Of a stretch of DNA of 24,844 nt, positions 1-6,447 are shown piece after piece. Numbering within the stretch: the first letter of the stretch is position 1; each line of letters opens with the position of its first letter. The notes below the pieces were generated by a model that saw only the letters and a list, made by a program, of their open reading frames with translations, was not told where the DNA came from and did no database searches. This DNA is from an uncultured bacterium (GTDB lineage Bacteria > Bacillota > Clostridia > Lachnospirales > Lachnospiraceae). The stretch covers positions 1 through 24,844 of the forward strand of contig CAOKFN010000058.1 of NCBI GenBank assembly GCA_948467735.1, written 5' to 3'. The position numbers and the translations under genes were made by a program.

Positions 1-48
1 ATACTGGGGTTACAGCGATTCATCGTCCATACTACTGCCAAAGACGGG

Positions 49-77
49 ATTATACCACAAATCAAATTTTGCGACAA
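49..77 (-). promoter_or_regulatory. Sigma-A-type promoter reading out of the left edge
   Basis: On the minus strand a -35 box TTGTCG (72-77) and a perfect -10 box TATAAT (49-54) are separated by exactly 17 nt. An A/T tract lies just upstream of the -35 box (78-95) and could act as an UP element. The promoter lies downstream of the rluD stop, so it should drive the next minus-strand gene, which begins at or beyond the left edge. No convincing start with a ribosome binding site is visible in 1-48. The stretch 1-154 holds no gene I can support and no clear terminator for rluD. Confidence 0.72.
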
Positions 78-154
78 CAAAAAATTTTTTTCTAATTTTA
101 CCTGCTTTCAGAAATAGAAGGAACATGCTGAGCGGCAGGAGATAAAACTGATGC

Positions 155-1069
155 TTAAGACAATATTTCCAATAAATGGCTAAAGTACTCCGGCAGCGGC
201 GCATCTGTTTCCACATATTCGTTTGTGGACGGATGATGAAATCCCAATATCTTGGCATGAAGCGTCTGGCCCTGCAGAGAAAACGGAGCCTTTCTATTGG
301 GAGCGTATAATGCATCTCCCAGCAGCGGATGTCCGATGCTGGCCATGTGAACCCGAATCTGATGTGTGCGCCCCGTTTCCAATTCGCATTCAAGATAAGT
401 GTAATTCCGAAAACGCTTCAGCACGCGATAATGTGTCACTGCCTGTTTCCCGTTTTTCTCGTTCACGGCCATTCTCTTCCGTTCCGTGGGATGTCTGCCA
501 ATGGGGCGGTCAACCGTTCCGTCCTCCTGTATCACTCCGTGACAAATGGCATGATAGCGCCTTGTGATAGAATGTTCTTTTAGCTGCTGCGCAATGCAGT
601 TATGGGCCTTATCGTTTTTACAGGCAAGAATGGAACCTGTGGTATCCATATCAATACGATGTACAATGCCCGGCCGCAGACAGCCATTAATTCCCGACAA
701 TTCATTTCCACAGTGATACAGCAGAGCATTTACCAACGTACCGCTGTAATGTCCGGCGGCCGGATGCACTACCATCCCCTTGGGTTTGTTCACTATAATG
801 ACGTCCCTATCTTCATACAAAACATCGAGGGGAATATTTTCAGGAAGAATATTCGGTTCCACAGCGGGAGGAAGACGAAACGATACTTGATCCTCCGTCT
901 TTACAGGATAGGATCCCTTGACAGCCAGCCCGTTTACTGTGACGCCGCCTTCTTTAATTAATTTCTGTATAAAAGAACGCGACAAAGAATCCATAAGCAG
1001 CGCTAAGCACTTATCGATTCTCTCGCCCTCCATGTCTTCCGTTATCTCAAATGAATATACTTCGTTCAA
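155..1069 (-). CDS. rluD: RluD/YlyB-type 23S rRNA pseudouridine synthase (RluA family)
   Basis: This enzyme isomerises uridine to pseudouridine in RNA, most likely in 23S rRNA. An N-terminal S4-like RNA-binding domain (ERIDKCLALL through VTVNG) is followed by the RluA catalytic domain with the motif HRIDMDTTG, whose first Asp is the catalytic residue. The family motif GRTHQIRVH is also present. The frame stays open upstream to 1171, with an ATG there and another at 1117, but neither has a Shine-Dalgarno sequence. I place the start at the TTG at 1069 because the protein then begins MNEVYSFEITEDMEGERIDK, like family members. The start remains uncertain. The gene follows lspA, as in many Firmicutes, and is probably co-transcribed from further right. 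Confidence 0.85.
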   Translation of the reverse strand: MNEVYSFEITEDMEGERIDKCLALLMDSLSRSFIQKLIKEGGVTVNGLAVKGSYPVKTEDQVSFRLPPAVEPNILPENIPLDVLYEDRDVIIVNKPKGMVVHPAAGHYSGTLVNALLYHCGNELSGINGCLRPGIVHRIDMDTTGSILACKNDKAHNCIAQQLKEHSITRRYHAICHGVIQEDGTVDRPIGRHPTERKRMAVNEKNGKQAVTHYRVLKRFRNYTYLECELETGRTHQIRVHMASIGHPLLGDALYAPNRKAPFSLQGQTLHAKILGFHHPSTNEYVETDAPLPEYFSHLLEILS

Positions 1070-1175
1070 TCCAAAGCCTGACTTTCTACTCTGCCTAAAT
1101 CTATTTTCCGCCCCCATGGGACTGTTTCTCTTCCAAAGGAATCCTCCTTGTACCCATGGAAATCCCCACATGTTA

Positions 1176-1694
1176 TTATTTCGATTTCAAACGTAAAAAA
1201 TCCAAATCTTCTTCCTTATATACGAACAAAAACAAAAAAAACAGGACAATGGTACATGCCACAATAAAACAGTCCGCCGCATTAAACACAGGAAAATGAA
1301 TCAACACAAAAGAAATAAAATCAACCACATAATCAAAGCGGATTCTGTCTATGATATTGCCCAAAGCCCCGGCAATCAAAGCAGCAAGCATCACATGGAC
1401 AATGCGGAATTTTTTCTTCGGAGGCACCTTCCATACCGCAAATAGAAGCACCGCCAGAAGCGCGAAGCCCATACAAAGAATTAACGTCTTCCGGCCTTGA
1501 AGCATACTGAAAGCGGAGCCTCTGTTCTCGACATATTGAAGTTCCAAAACACCGTTAATCAGCACAACGGCAGGCTGGCCTTTCAAATGCGTAATTGCCA
1601 GATATTTCGTAAACTGATCCAGACATAATAATATGCCCGCAATCACCGCATCCAGCGCCAGCATTTTCCCACGACTCAGATTATCTTTACGCAT
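1176..1694 (-). CDS. lspA: Lipoprotein signal peptidase (signal peptidase II)
   Basis: This membrane aspartyl protease removes signal peptides from diacylated prolipoproteins. About four hydrophobic segments are visible. The catalytic pair is recognisable as the Asp in DYVVDFI and the Asp in FNAAD, and the preceding NIIDR motif is intact. LDQFTKYL in the first helix is also typical. The frame is open to a TTG at 1736, but the ATG at 1694 is preferred because GAGG sits 6 nt upstream and the protein is then 172 aa, normal for the family. The start overlaps the aroB stop by 8 nt, which suggests translational coupling. Its substrates probably include the lipoprotein carboxypeptidase encoded at 6448-7443. 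Confidence 0.93.
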   Translation of the reverse strand: MRKDNLSRGKMLALDAVIAGILLCLDQFTKYLAITHLKGQPAVVLINGVLELQYVENRGSAFSMLQGRKTLILCMGFALLAVLLFAVWKVPPKKKFRIVHVMLAALIAGALGNIIDRIRFDYVVDFISFVLIHFPVFNAADCFIVACTIVLFFLFLFVYKEEDLDFLRLKSK

Positions 1695-2796
1695 GTGCAT
1701 CCTCATCACTAAAATAAATTTCTCCGACAGCCTCAAGAATTTCTTCGTCCGTAATGGTCTGATCCAAGACTGCTTTACCGATTTTCTTCAACAGGACAAA
1801 TTTAATTCTGCCCGATTCCATCTTTTTATCGGATTTTGTCAGACGCAGAATTTCCTTGGGATCGATTCCTTCCACGGAGATTGGCAGATAAAAAGGCACG
1901 AACATATCCCGGATTTCATAATATTCATCCATGGTAAGCATCTGGCGCTTCCATGAAATATATGCGGCCGCAACGGCGCCCAGCGCTACGCATTCTCCGT
2001 GATAAAGTGAAAATCCTTTCGCTTTTTCAATGGCATGGCCGATGGTATGCCCAAAATTCAGCAATGCCCTGTCTCCCTGTTCCGTGGGGTCTTTTTCCAC
2101 CACCAGCTTCTTTACCGTACAGCTTTTCATCAGCATTTCCTGAAGCACATCAATATCCCGCTCACAGATCTCATACATTTTCTCAATCAGCCATTCATAA
2201 AACATGGAATCCTTTATTAAGCCATGCTTCATCACTTCGGCAAAACCCGCGAAATACTGCCGATCCTCCAAGGTCCGCAGAACCGTCAGATTCATGTATA
2301 CAAGACGGGGCATTTTAAATGCGCCCACCATATTTTTATATCCGTCAAAGTCTACTCCCGTTTTTCCGCCGATACTGCTGTCAGCCTGCGCAAGAAGGGT
2401 CGTAGGGAGCTGTATATAATCGATTCCACGCAGATAAGTGGCGGCGGCATAGCCTGTAATATCGCCCGTGACTCCCCCTCCCAGAGCCAGCAGCATATCT
2501 TTGCGGTCAAAACCTTCTTCTATCAGATATTTATAGATTTCTTTCACTGTGTCAAGCGTTTTGTGTTCTTCCCCGTTTGGGAAAACATACTTCACCGCTT
2601 TCCTGCATTTCCCTTCCAGCAGGCTGCGTACTTCTTCACCATAGAGTTCATTCACCTTGGAATCCGTAACGATACAAAGCCTTCTGCTGCCGCACCCCAG
2701 ACGCTCCAGCTCTTCCCATAGAGCGTCAAAAGACTGAGTAAACACAATATCATAACAGGGCTTTTTATTATACAGAATTGGCAGTCTCTCTGACAT
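1687..2796 (-). CDS. aroB: 3-dehydroquinate synthase
   Basis: This enzyme converts DAHP to 3-dehydroquinate, the second step of the shikimate pathway, using NAD and a divalent metal. The nucleotide-binding GGGVTGD and the motif PTTLLAQADSSIGGKTGVD are intact. The metal ligands are visible as the Glu of EVMKHG, the His of GHTIGH and the His of HGECVALG. At 369 aa it is a typical length. The ATG at 2796 follows a purine-rich AAAGGA. It lies 22 nt downstream of sepF and overlaps lspA. It is an isolated aromatic-pathway gene among division and lipoprotein genes, with no other shikimate genes in the window. Confidence 0.95.
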   Translation of the reverse strand: MSERLPILYNKKPCYDIVFTQSFDALWEELERLGCGSRRLCIVTDSKVNELYGEEVRSLLEGKCRKAVKYVFPNGEEHKTLDTVKEIYKYLIEEGFDRKDMLLALGGGVTGDITGYAAATYLRGIDYIQLPTTLLAQADSSIGGKTGVDFDGYKNMVGAFKMPRLVYMNLTVLRTLEDRQYFAGFAEVMKHGLIKDSMFYEWLIEKMYEICERDIDVLQEMLMKSCTVKKLVVEKDPTEQGDRALLNFGHTIGHAIEKAKGFSLYHGECVALGAVAAAYISWKRQMLTMDEYYEIRDMFVPFYLPISVEGIDPKEILRLTKSDKKMESGRIKFVLLKKIGKAVLDQTITDEEILEAVGEIYFSDEDAHA

Positions 2797-2818
2797 TTTC
2801 CCAATTTCCTTTCCGTTC

Positions 2819-3355
2819 TTATGTATTATTTATGGGCACCTCAAAAGAATCTCCGAAGATGTCTTGGAAATCTCCTGATATATCCACACTGGCAGGGGTG
2901 ACAATAAAGATGTAATTGGAAATCTTCTGTAGATTTCCCGATATGGCAAAACAGGAGCCGCATATAAAATCCACGATTCTCTGCGCAATATCCACATCCA
3001 GTCCCTCCAGATTCAATACGACTGTGCGGTTCGCCAAAAGCGTCTCCGTGATTTCCCTCGCATCATCTACGGAAGTGGGTTTAATAACACAGACTTCCAT
3101 GCCGCCGCTGGACATCCTTTTGGCGGGTTGTTTAATCGGAGTAATTTTGTTGGAAACGGCAGGCTGCCTTTTGGCCGCGGAAGAATGTTCTTCATAGTCA
3201 TCAGGGTCTTTGGACCTTGATGCGGAAATCCGTCTGGGCGCGGGAGCAGGCTCTATATCATCCTCATCATCCAGATAATCATCGTCGTAATATTCATCCT
3301 CGTCATCTTCACCGTTCAATTTCATATAATTCAGAAACTTATCCATTACACCCAT
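2819..3355 (-). CDS. sepF: Cell division protein SepF
   Basis: SepF polymerises on the membrane and anchors FtsZ at the septum. The protein starts with an amphipathic membrane-targeting helix (MGVMDKFLNYMKL). A very acidic linker rich in Asp, Glu and Tyr follows (about residues 14-35), then a basic Ser/Pro spacer. The conserved SepF core begins near MEVCVIKP and includes LANRTVVLNLEGLD and IVDFICG. The frame is open to a TTG at 3376. I prefer the ATG at 3355 because the resulting N-terminus matches the membrane helix of the family, though its ribosome binding site is weak. The neighbouring yggS is the usual partner in Firmicutes. The 82 nt upstream contain two back-to-back hairpins. Confidence 0.92.
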   Translation of the reverse strand: MGVMDKFLNYMKLNGEDDEDEYYDDDYLDDEDDIEPAPAPRRISASRSKDPDDYEEHSSAAKRQPAVSNKITPIKQPAKRMSSGGMEVCVIKPTSVDDAREITETLLANRTVVLNLEGLDVDIAQRIVDFICGSCFAISGNLQKISNYIFIVTPASVDISGDFQDIFGDSFEVPINNT

Positions 3356-3379
3356 TTTTATACCATCGCCTTTCAATGA

Positions 3380-3414
3380 CTACAGCTTGGCTGCAGTGCA
3401 AAATCCTTTTTGCA
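3380..3414 (-). promoter_or_regulatory. Two adjacent hairpins in the sepF leader
   Basis: Two inverted repeats abut between yggS and sepF. On the plus strand CTACAGC (3380-3386) faces GCTGCAG (3390-3396) across a 3-nt loop with one wobble pair. Immediately after it, TGCAAAA (3397-3403) faces TTTTGCA (3408-3414) across a 4-nt loop. There is no long T tract, so they do not look like a standard terminator. They lie 25-59 nt upstream of the sepF ATG and could affect mRNA stability or translation. Confidence 0.45.
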
Positions 3415-3458
3415 GATAAAACCGAATGGATACAATACTCATCCATGCGGCGGTCAGA

Positions 3459-4244
3459 CTATATTGCTTTATAATTTCTCTCTCCAAAGATTCCTGTGCC
3501 GATTCTGACATAGTCGGCTCCTTCTTCAATGGCCACGGAATAATCGCCTGTCATCCCCATGGAAAGAAGACATATACCATTATTATCAATGTTTTTCCGG
3601 CTTATGTCAACAGCTATTTGCGCTAATTTACGAAAACAAGAACGATTTTCTTCCGGATGCTCCGTAAAAGGCGCCACTGTCATCAATCCTTTCAAATGTA
3701 TGGCGGGCAGTCCGGCAATTTTTTCCACAAGGACAGGTGCTTCCTCCAATGTCATTCCAAATTTGCTGGCTTCTCCCGACACGTTCACTTCCACCAGAAT
3801 ATCCGCTTCCACTCCCTTTTTCACGGCCTCTCGGCTGATTTCTTCCGCAAGCGCCATCGAATCCACACTGTGTATCATGGCGGCTTTGCCCACAATGTAT
3901 TTTACCTTATTTCGCTGCAGATGGCCGATCATATGCCAGCGAATATCGGAAGGCAGCGCAGGAATCTTGTCCAAAAGCTCCTGAACCTTATTTTCTCCAA
4001 AATCTCTTATCCCGGCGTCATAAGCCTCTTGAATCATGGAAATCGGTTTTGTTTTGCTGACTGCAATCAGCGTTACTTCACTCCTCCTGCGCCCCGCTCT
4101 GCGGCAGGCCTCTTGAATCTCACGCTCCACCATCCTCAAATTTTCCTGAATACAGGATTTAGGGCCGGACTGCCCTTCCACCATGGAATGGTTATCTTGT
4201 GCGAAAGGATTATCTTCCATGGACTGCTCTCCTCTCATTGTCAT
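3459..4244 (-). CDS. yggS: YggS/PLPBP-family PLP-binding protein
   Basis: This is a PLP-binding homeostasis protein of the alanine racemase N-terminal fold (YggS, YlmE, PROSC family), which lacks racemase activity. The PLP lysine lies in LIAVSKTKP. The motifs FGENKVQE, WHMIGHLQRNK, LMTVAPF, LSMGMTGDY and RIGTGIFGER are all intact. AGGAGG lies 6 nt upstream of the ATG at 4244, so the N-terminal part is really translated. The family normally begins close to the helix IQENLRMVEREI, and here about 31 extra residues precede it. Those residues are built from hexapeptide units related to the intergenic Ser-Met-Glu array. The gene lies 23 nt after the HlyD-like gene and upstream of sepF. Confidence 0.93.
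   Translation of the reverse strand: MTMRGEQSMEDNPFAQDNHSMVEGQSGPKSCIQENLRMVEREIQEACRRAGRRRSEVTLIAVSKTKPISMIQEAYDAGIRDFGENKVQELLDKIPALPSDIRWHMIGHLQRNKVKYIVGKAAMIHSVDSMALAEEISREAVKKGVEADILVEVNVSGEASKFGMTLEEAPVLVEKIAGLPAIHLKGLMTVAPFTEHPEENRSCFRKLAQIAVDISRKNIDNNGICLLSMGMTGDYSVAIEEGADYVRIGTGIFGERNYKAI
4155..4226 (-). repeat. 18-nt SME-type repeats in the yggS N-terminal extension
   Basis: Four consecutive 18-nt units encode QSMEDN, PFAQDN, HSMVEG and QSGPKS. Units one and three keep the core TCCATGG in the Ser-Met frame, and the two cores are exactly 36 nt apart, twice the period of the array at 5777-5884. Units two and four are degenerate. The block lies wholly within the extra N-terminal segment not expected in the family. 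Confidence 0.6.
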
Positions 4245-4267
4245 AAACTCCCTCCTGCCGCCGACTA

Positions 4268-5677
4268 TTACTTTTGGTTGATAAATTGGTCGTCCCTTAC
4301 AGATTCCGCATTCAATACAATATAATCATAAACGCTCAGCCCATATTTGGTATTAGGTTTTACAATGGCATATTCGTCGTTCTGATATAATATACTGATC
4401 TGTTTAAAATCCGCGTAACCCTTGTTCATATTATAGACGCCGATCAATGTAGCCCGTCTGCTCACCGTAAAGATTTCTTCGCTTTCCGGATGATATAGAA
4501 TATCACCTGCGTTCACCATGGAACTGTCCAGATAATACTCCTTTGTTTCACTGTCAAAATAATATACGTCAACTTCTACAATCTCACTGGAGATTGTGCC
4601 GTCCTCCAGATAACACTGCCTTTTGATGCTGTCCCCGCCGTTATTCCCTCCGGGAATGATGTATTCCTCCGGAATCAGGAAAAACTCTTTCTGCACTATG
4701 GAAGAAACCGGAATTTTCAAGCCCGTCTCATCCTCCACAATCAGCTCCACGTCCAGAAATCTGTCCGGCATGAAAGTAATCATGGAATTGGTAAAAGAAA
4801 GCTGAAGGTAAGTGTTTCCGTCCGCATTGGAGAGCAGTTTGACGGCTCCCCATGATTCATACTGGTTCTTCAGGAAACGAACCTTAACATATCCTTCCTT
4901 CTGAAGCTCAGCCCCCCGAACGGCATCAATCGGAATCACAATGGACCAGTTCTCATTTGTAGACAGTTTATATACAGCCTCGCCGGATGCCAGCAGGGAA
5001 TTGCCTGCGATCCTCTTTTTCTCGTATTCTTTTTCATTCAATTTACCGTCCAAAATATCCTGAGTCACATCCTGAGCCTTCAAATCTTCAAAGCCGTCCG
5101 TCCAATAAGCGACTATGCCCGTTTCCGGCGCATGAGAATAGTTGATAATATTTACTCCCGACGCACTGTCCAAATCACTGATGCTCTGCAGCATATTTAC
5201 ATTGGCAAGCCTCAATACCGTATTTTTTAAAGTATATTTATAATCATAGACACGATCGTACTGTCTGACGTCAAACCCATGCATAAAATCTACCAGTTCG
5301 CTTCTAAATTCCAATAGTTCTTTTGCAGAAAGTGAATTTTCTCCCATATTCATGCTTGCCAGACTCTCACTGAGACGTCCTGTTTCATCCGTCACATAGA
5401 CGAGATCATTTTTGGCTACACGTTCTCCTTCAATCGCATAGTAATTTACATAACCGGTGGATTGAGCATACACAACCGTTTCATCGCGCAGTACAACCCC
5501 TCGATATATCGTATCGGCAGCAAGGGAACCCTCTTTTACTTCATAGCGCACAATATGCCCCGTCTGAAAGTACATGATAACATAGACGACAACATAAACG
5601 AAAATGACGCTGAAAATAATCATGCCAATATTTAAGTTAAGAGGTCTTTTATATCTTTTTATCTTTCCTTTCGCCAA
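4268..5677 (-). CDS. HlyD-like membrane-anchored adaptor protein
   Basis: This protein has a short basic N-terminus (KGKIKRYKRP), one transmembrane segment (about residues 15-36) and a long extracytoplasmic region. The segment VYAQSTGYVNYYAIEGERVAKNDLVYV resembles the barrel-sandwich hybrid of HlyD/RND-type adaptors, and later beta-rich segments fit the same group. No transporter gene is next to it, so a partner is not evident. The longest frame begins with an ATG at 5692, but GGAGG lies inside that extension and is 8 nt from the TTG at 5677, which I take as the start (469 aa). The position beside yggS and sepF suggests a role at the envelope or septum, but this is inference. Confidence 0.7.
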   Translation of the reverse strand: MAKGKIKRYKRPLNLNIGMIIFSVIFVYVVVYVIMYFQTGHIVRYEVKEGSLAADTIYRGVVLRDETVVYAQSTGYVNYYAIEGERVAKNDLVYVTDETGRLSESLASMNMGENSLSAKELLEFRSELVDFMHGFDVRQYDRVYDYKYTLKNTVLRLANVNMLQSISDLDSASGVNIINYSHAPETGIVAYWTDGFEDLKAQDVTQDILDGKLNEKEYEKKRIAGNSLLASGEAVYKLSTNENWSIVIPIDAVRGAELQKEGYVKVRFLKNQYESWGAVKLLSNADGNTYLQLSFTNSMITFMPDRFLDVELIVEDETGLKIPVSSIVQKEFFLIPEEYIIPGGNNGGDSIKRQCYLEDGTISSEIVEVDVYYFDSETKEYYLDSSMVNAGDILYHPESEEIFTVSRRATLIGVYNMNKGYADFKQISILYQNDEYAIVKPNTKYGLSVYDYIVLNAESVRDDQFINQK

Positions 5678-5691
5678 TGATACTGCCTCCA

Positions 5692-5723
5692 TACAAAAGC
5701 CCCGGCGGTTGTTCCGAGGCTTT
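5692..5723 (-). terminator. Terminator-like hairpin just upstream of the HlyD-like gene
   Basis: On the minus strand AAAGCCTCGG (5723-5714) can pair with CCGGGGCTTT (5705-5696), ten pairs including one G-U, around an 8-nt loop. It is followed by TTTTGT. The U tract is short. The hairpin ends only a few bases before the GGAGG that serves the TTG start at 5677. It could terminate transcription from the promoter at 6416-6444 or act as an attenuator. Confidence 0.55.
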
Positions 5724-5776
5724 CATGTGTATATCGTCGTTACTGTTCATTTTTACAGCTGCTGTGAAACATAGTC

Positions 5777-5884
5777 TGCATTCCATGGAAATAATGCGTT
5801 CCATAGAAATAGTGCATTCCATGGAAATAGTGCATTCCATGGAAATAATGCATTCCATGGAAATAGTACTTTCCATGGAAAAAC
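5777..5884. repeat. Six-copy 18-bp tandem palindromic repeat (SME array)
   Basis: Six consecutive 18-nt units share the core TTCCATGGAA, for example TGCATTCCATGGAAATAG. Unit boundaries are 5777, 5795, 5813, 5831, 5849 and 5867, and unit two has one change in the core (CCATAGAA). A degenerate seventh copy follows at 5885-5902. The core is a perfect palindrome and the period is a multiple of three, so both strands read Ser-Met-Glu in the same register with no stops. The array lies between the P-loop gene and the HlyD-like gene. An open frame crosses it on each strand, but neither has a ribosome binding site, so I treat it as non-coding repeat DNA. Confidence 0.9.
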
Positions 5885-5915
5885 TGTATTTCAATGACAT
5901 GTATGAATTCTACAG
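5879..5915 (-). terminator. Possible weak terminator after the P-loop gene
   Basis: On the minus strand CTGTA (5915-5911) pairs with TACAG (5888-5884), and an inner TTCA/TGAA extends the stem across an uneven internal loop. TTTTT follows at 5883-5879. The stem is short and AT-rich and the T tract runs into the repeat array, so this is tentative. Confidence 0.3.
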
Positions 5916-5937
5916 CAAAGAAACATTCCGTATAATA

Positions 5938-6357
5938 TTACAAGGAAACAATAATATTTTTCCTTAAGTCCTCCGGAATTTCAGACTCATCCAAGGAAAC
6001 GCTTAAAACGAAATCCACCTCAAACTTTCTGCTGAGTTTTTCCAATTTTTCCACCGCAGCCGTAATGTCCGAATTCTCTAAGCATGCAATTTTTAAAAAG
6101 CTGTCAAAATACATCTGCTGCAAATCATGATCCTGCGAAATAATACCGCTTACAAAGCCTACAAATTCACTGCTGCTCTCAAGCATAAACTGAGACACAT
6201 CTATCAGACGAACTTTGTTGTTCAGCTCATACATATGTTTTGTGCTCTTGTCAAGATATACAATATTACCTGATATCTCCTTAATTTCCTGATTCACTTT
6301 ATCCAATAGCTGCTTTGTCTTACCCTTACCTTTTCTGCCTACAATTAACTGGATCAT
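5938..6357 (-). CDS. Small P-loop protein of unknown function
   Basis: This 139-aa protein opens with a strand and a clear Walker A motif, MIQLIVGRKGKGKTKQLLDK, at residues 7-14. A second strand follows (GNIVYLD), and later LIDVSQFML. A helix rich in charged residues (AAVEKLEKLSRKFEVDF) precedes the final strand FVLSVSLDE. A canonical Walker B is not obvious. Related short proteins in Clostridia are often labelled PilT-like, but nothing here supports a pilus role. The start is well defined: AGGAGG lies 7 nt upstream of the ATG. It has its own near-consensus promoter and starts the third transcription block. Function unknown. Confidence 0.8.
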   Translation of the reverse strand: MIQLIVGRKGKGKTKQLLDKVNQEIKEISGNIVYLDKSTKHMYELNNKVRLIDVSQFMLESSSEFVGFVSGIISQDHDLQQMYFDSFLKIACLENSDITAAVEKLEKLSRKFEVDFVLSVSLDESEIPEDLRKNIIVSL

Positions 6358-6415
6358 TGGAAACCCTCCTATGGTAATAATTTATAGTAGTAATAATTGT
6401 GCTGCCCTTACATTT

Positions 6416-6444
6416 ATTATAAGGGAAAAGCATTCAAAAAACAA
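6416..6444 (-). promoter_or_regulatory. Sigma-A-type promoter of the P-loop gene
   Basis: The -35 box TTGTTT (6439-6444) and perfect -10 box TATAAT (6416-6421) are separated by 17 nt on the minus strand, directly after the carboxypeptidase stop codon. Between the promoter and the ATG a 9-nt direct repeat GTAATAATT (plus strand 6374-6382 and 6390-6398, starts 16 nt apart) is present and might be a protein-binding site. Confidence 0.78.
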
Positions 6445-6447
6445 CCT

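Noticed and set aside
10..393. A 127-codon minus-strand frame at the left end
   Set aside because: It overlaps the 3' part of rluD in another frame and spans a strong promoter. It is probably a shadow frame.
3557..3562. Other CCATGG sites, for example in yggS (3557), aroB (1929), PBP2 and mutS
   Set aside because: These lie in conserved protein motifs or lack the flanking repeat sequence and 18-nt period, so they are not counted as SME copies.
5777..5884. Resemblance of the tandem array to a CRISPR
   Set aside because: The units are contiguous 18-mers with no unique spacers, and no cas genes are present.
5649..5900. An 83-codon minus-strand open frame, MSLKYSF..., through the SME array
   Set aside because: It has no ribosome binding site, is open mainly because the repeat period is a multiple of three, and runs into the start of the HlyD-like gene.
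5677..5967. A plus-strand open frame through the same array
   Set aside because: It mirrors the minus strand because the core is palindromic. It overlaps two genes antisense and has no ribosome binding site or promoter.
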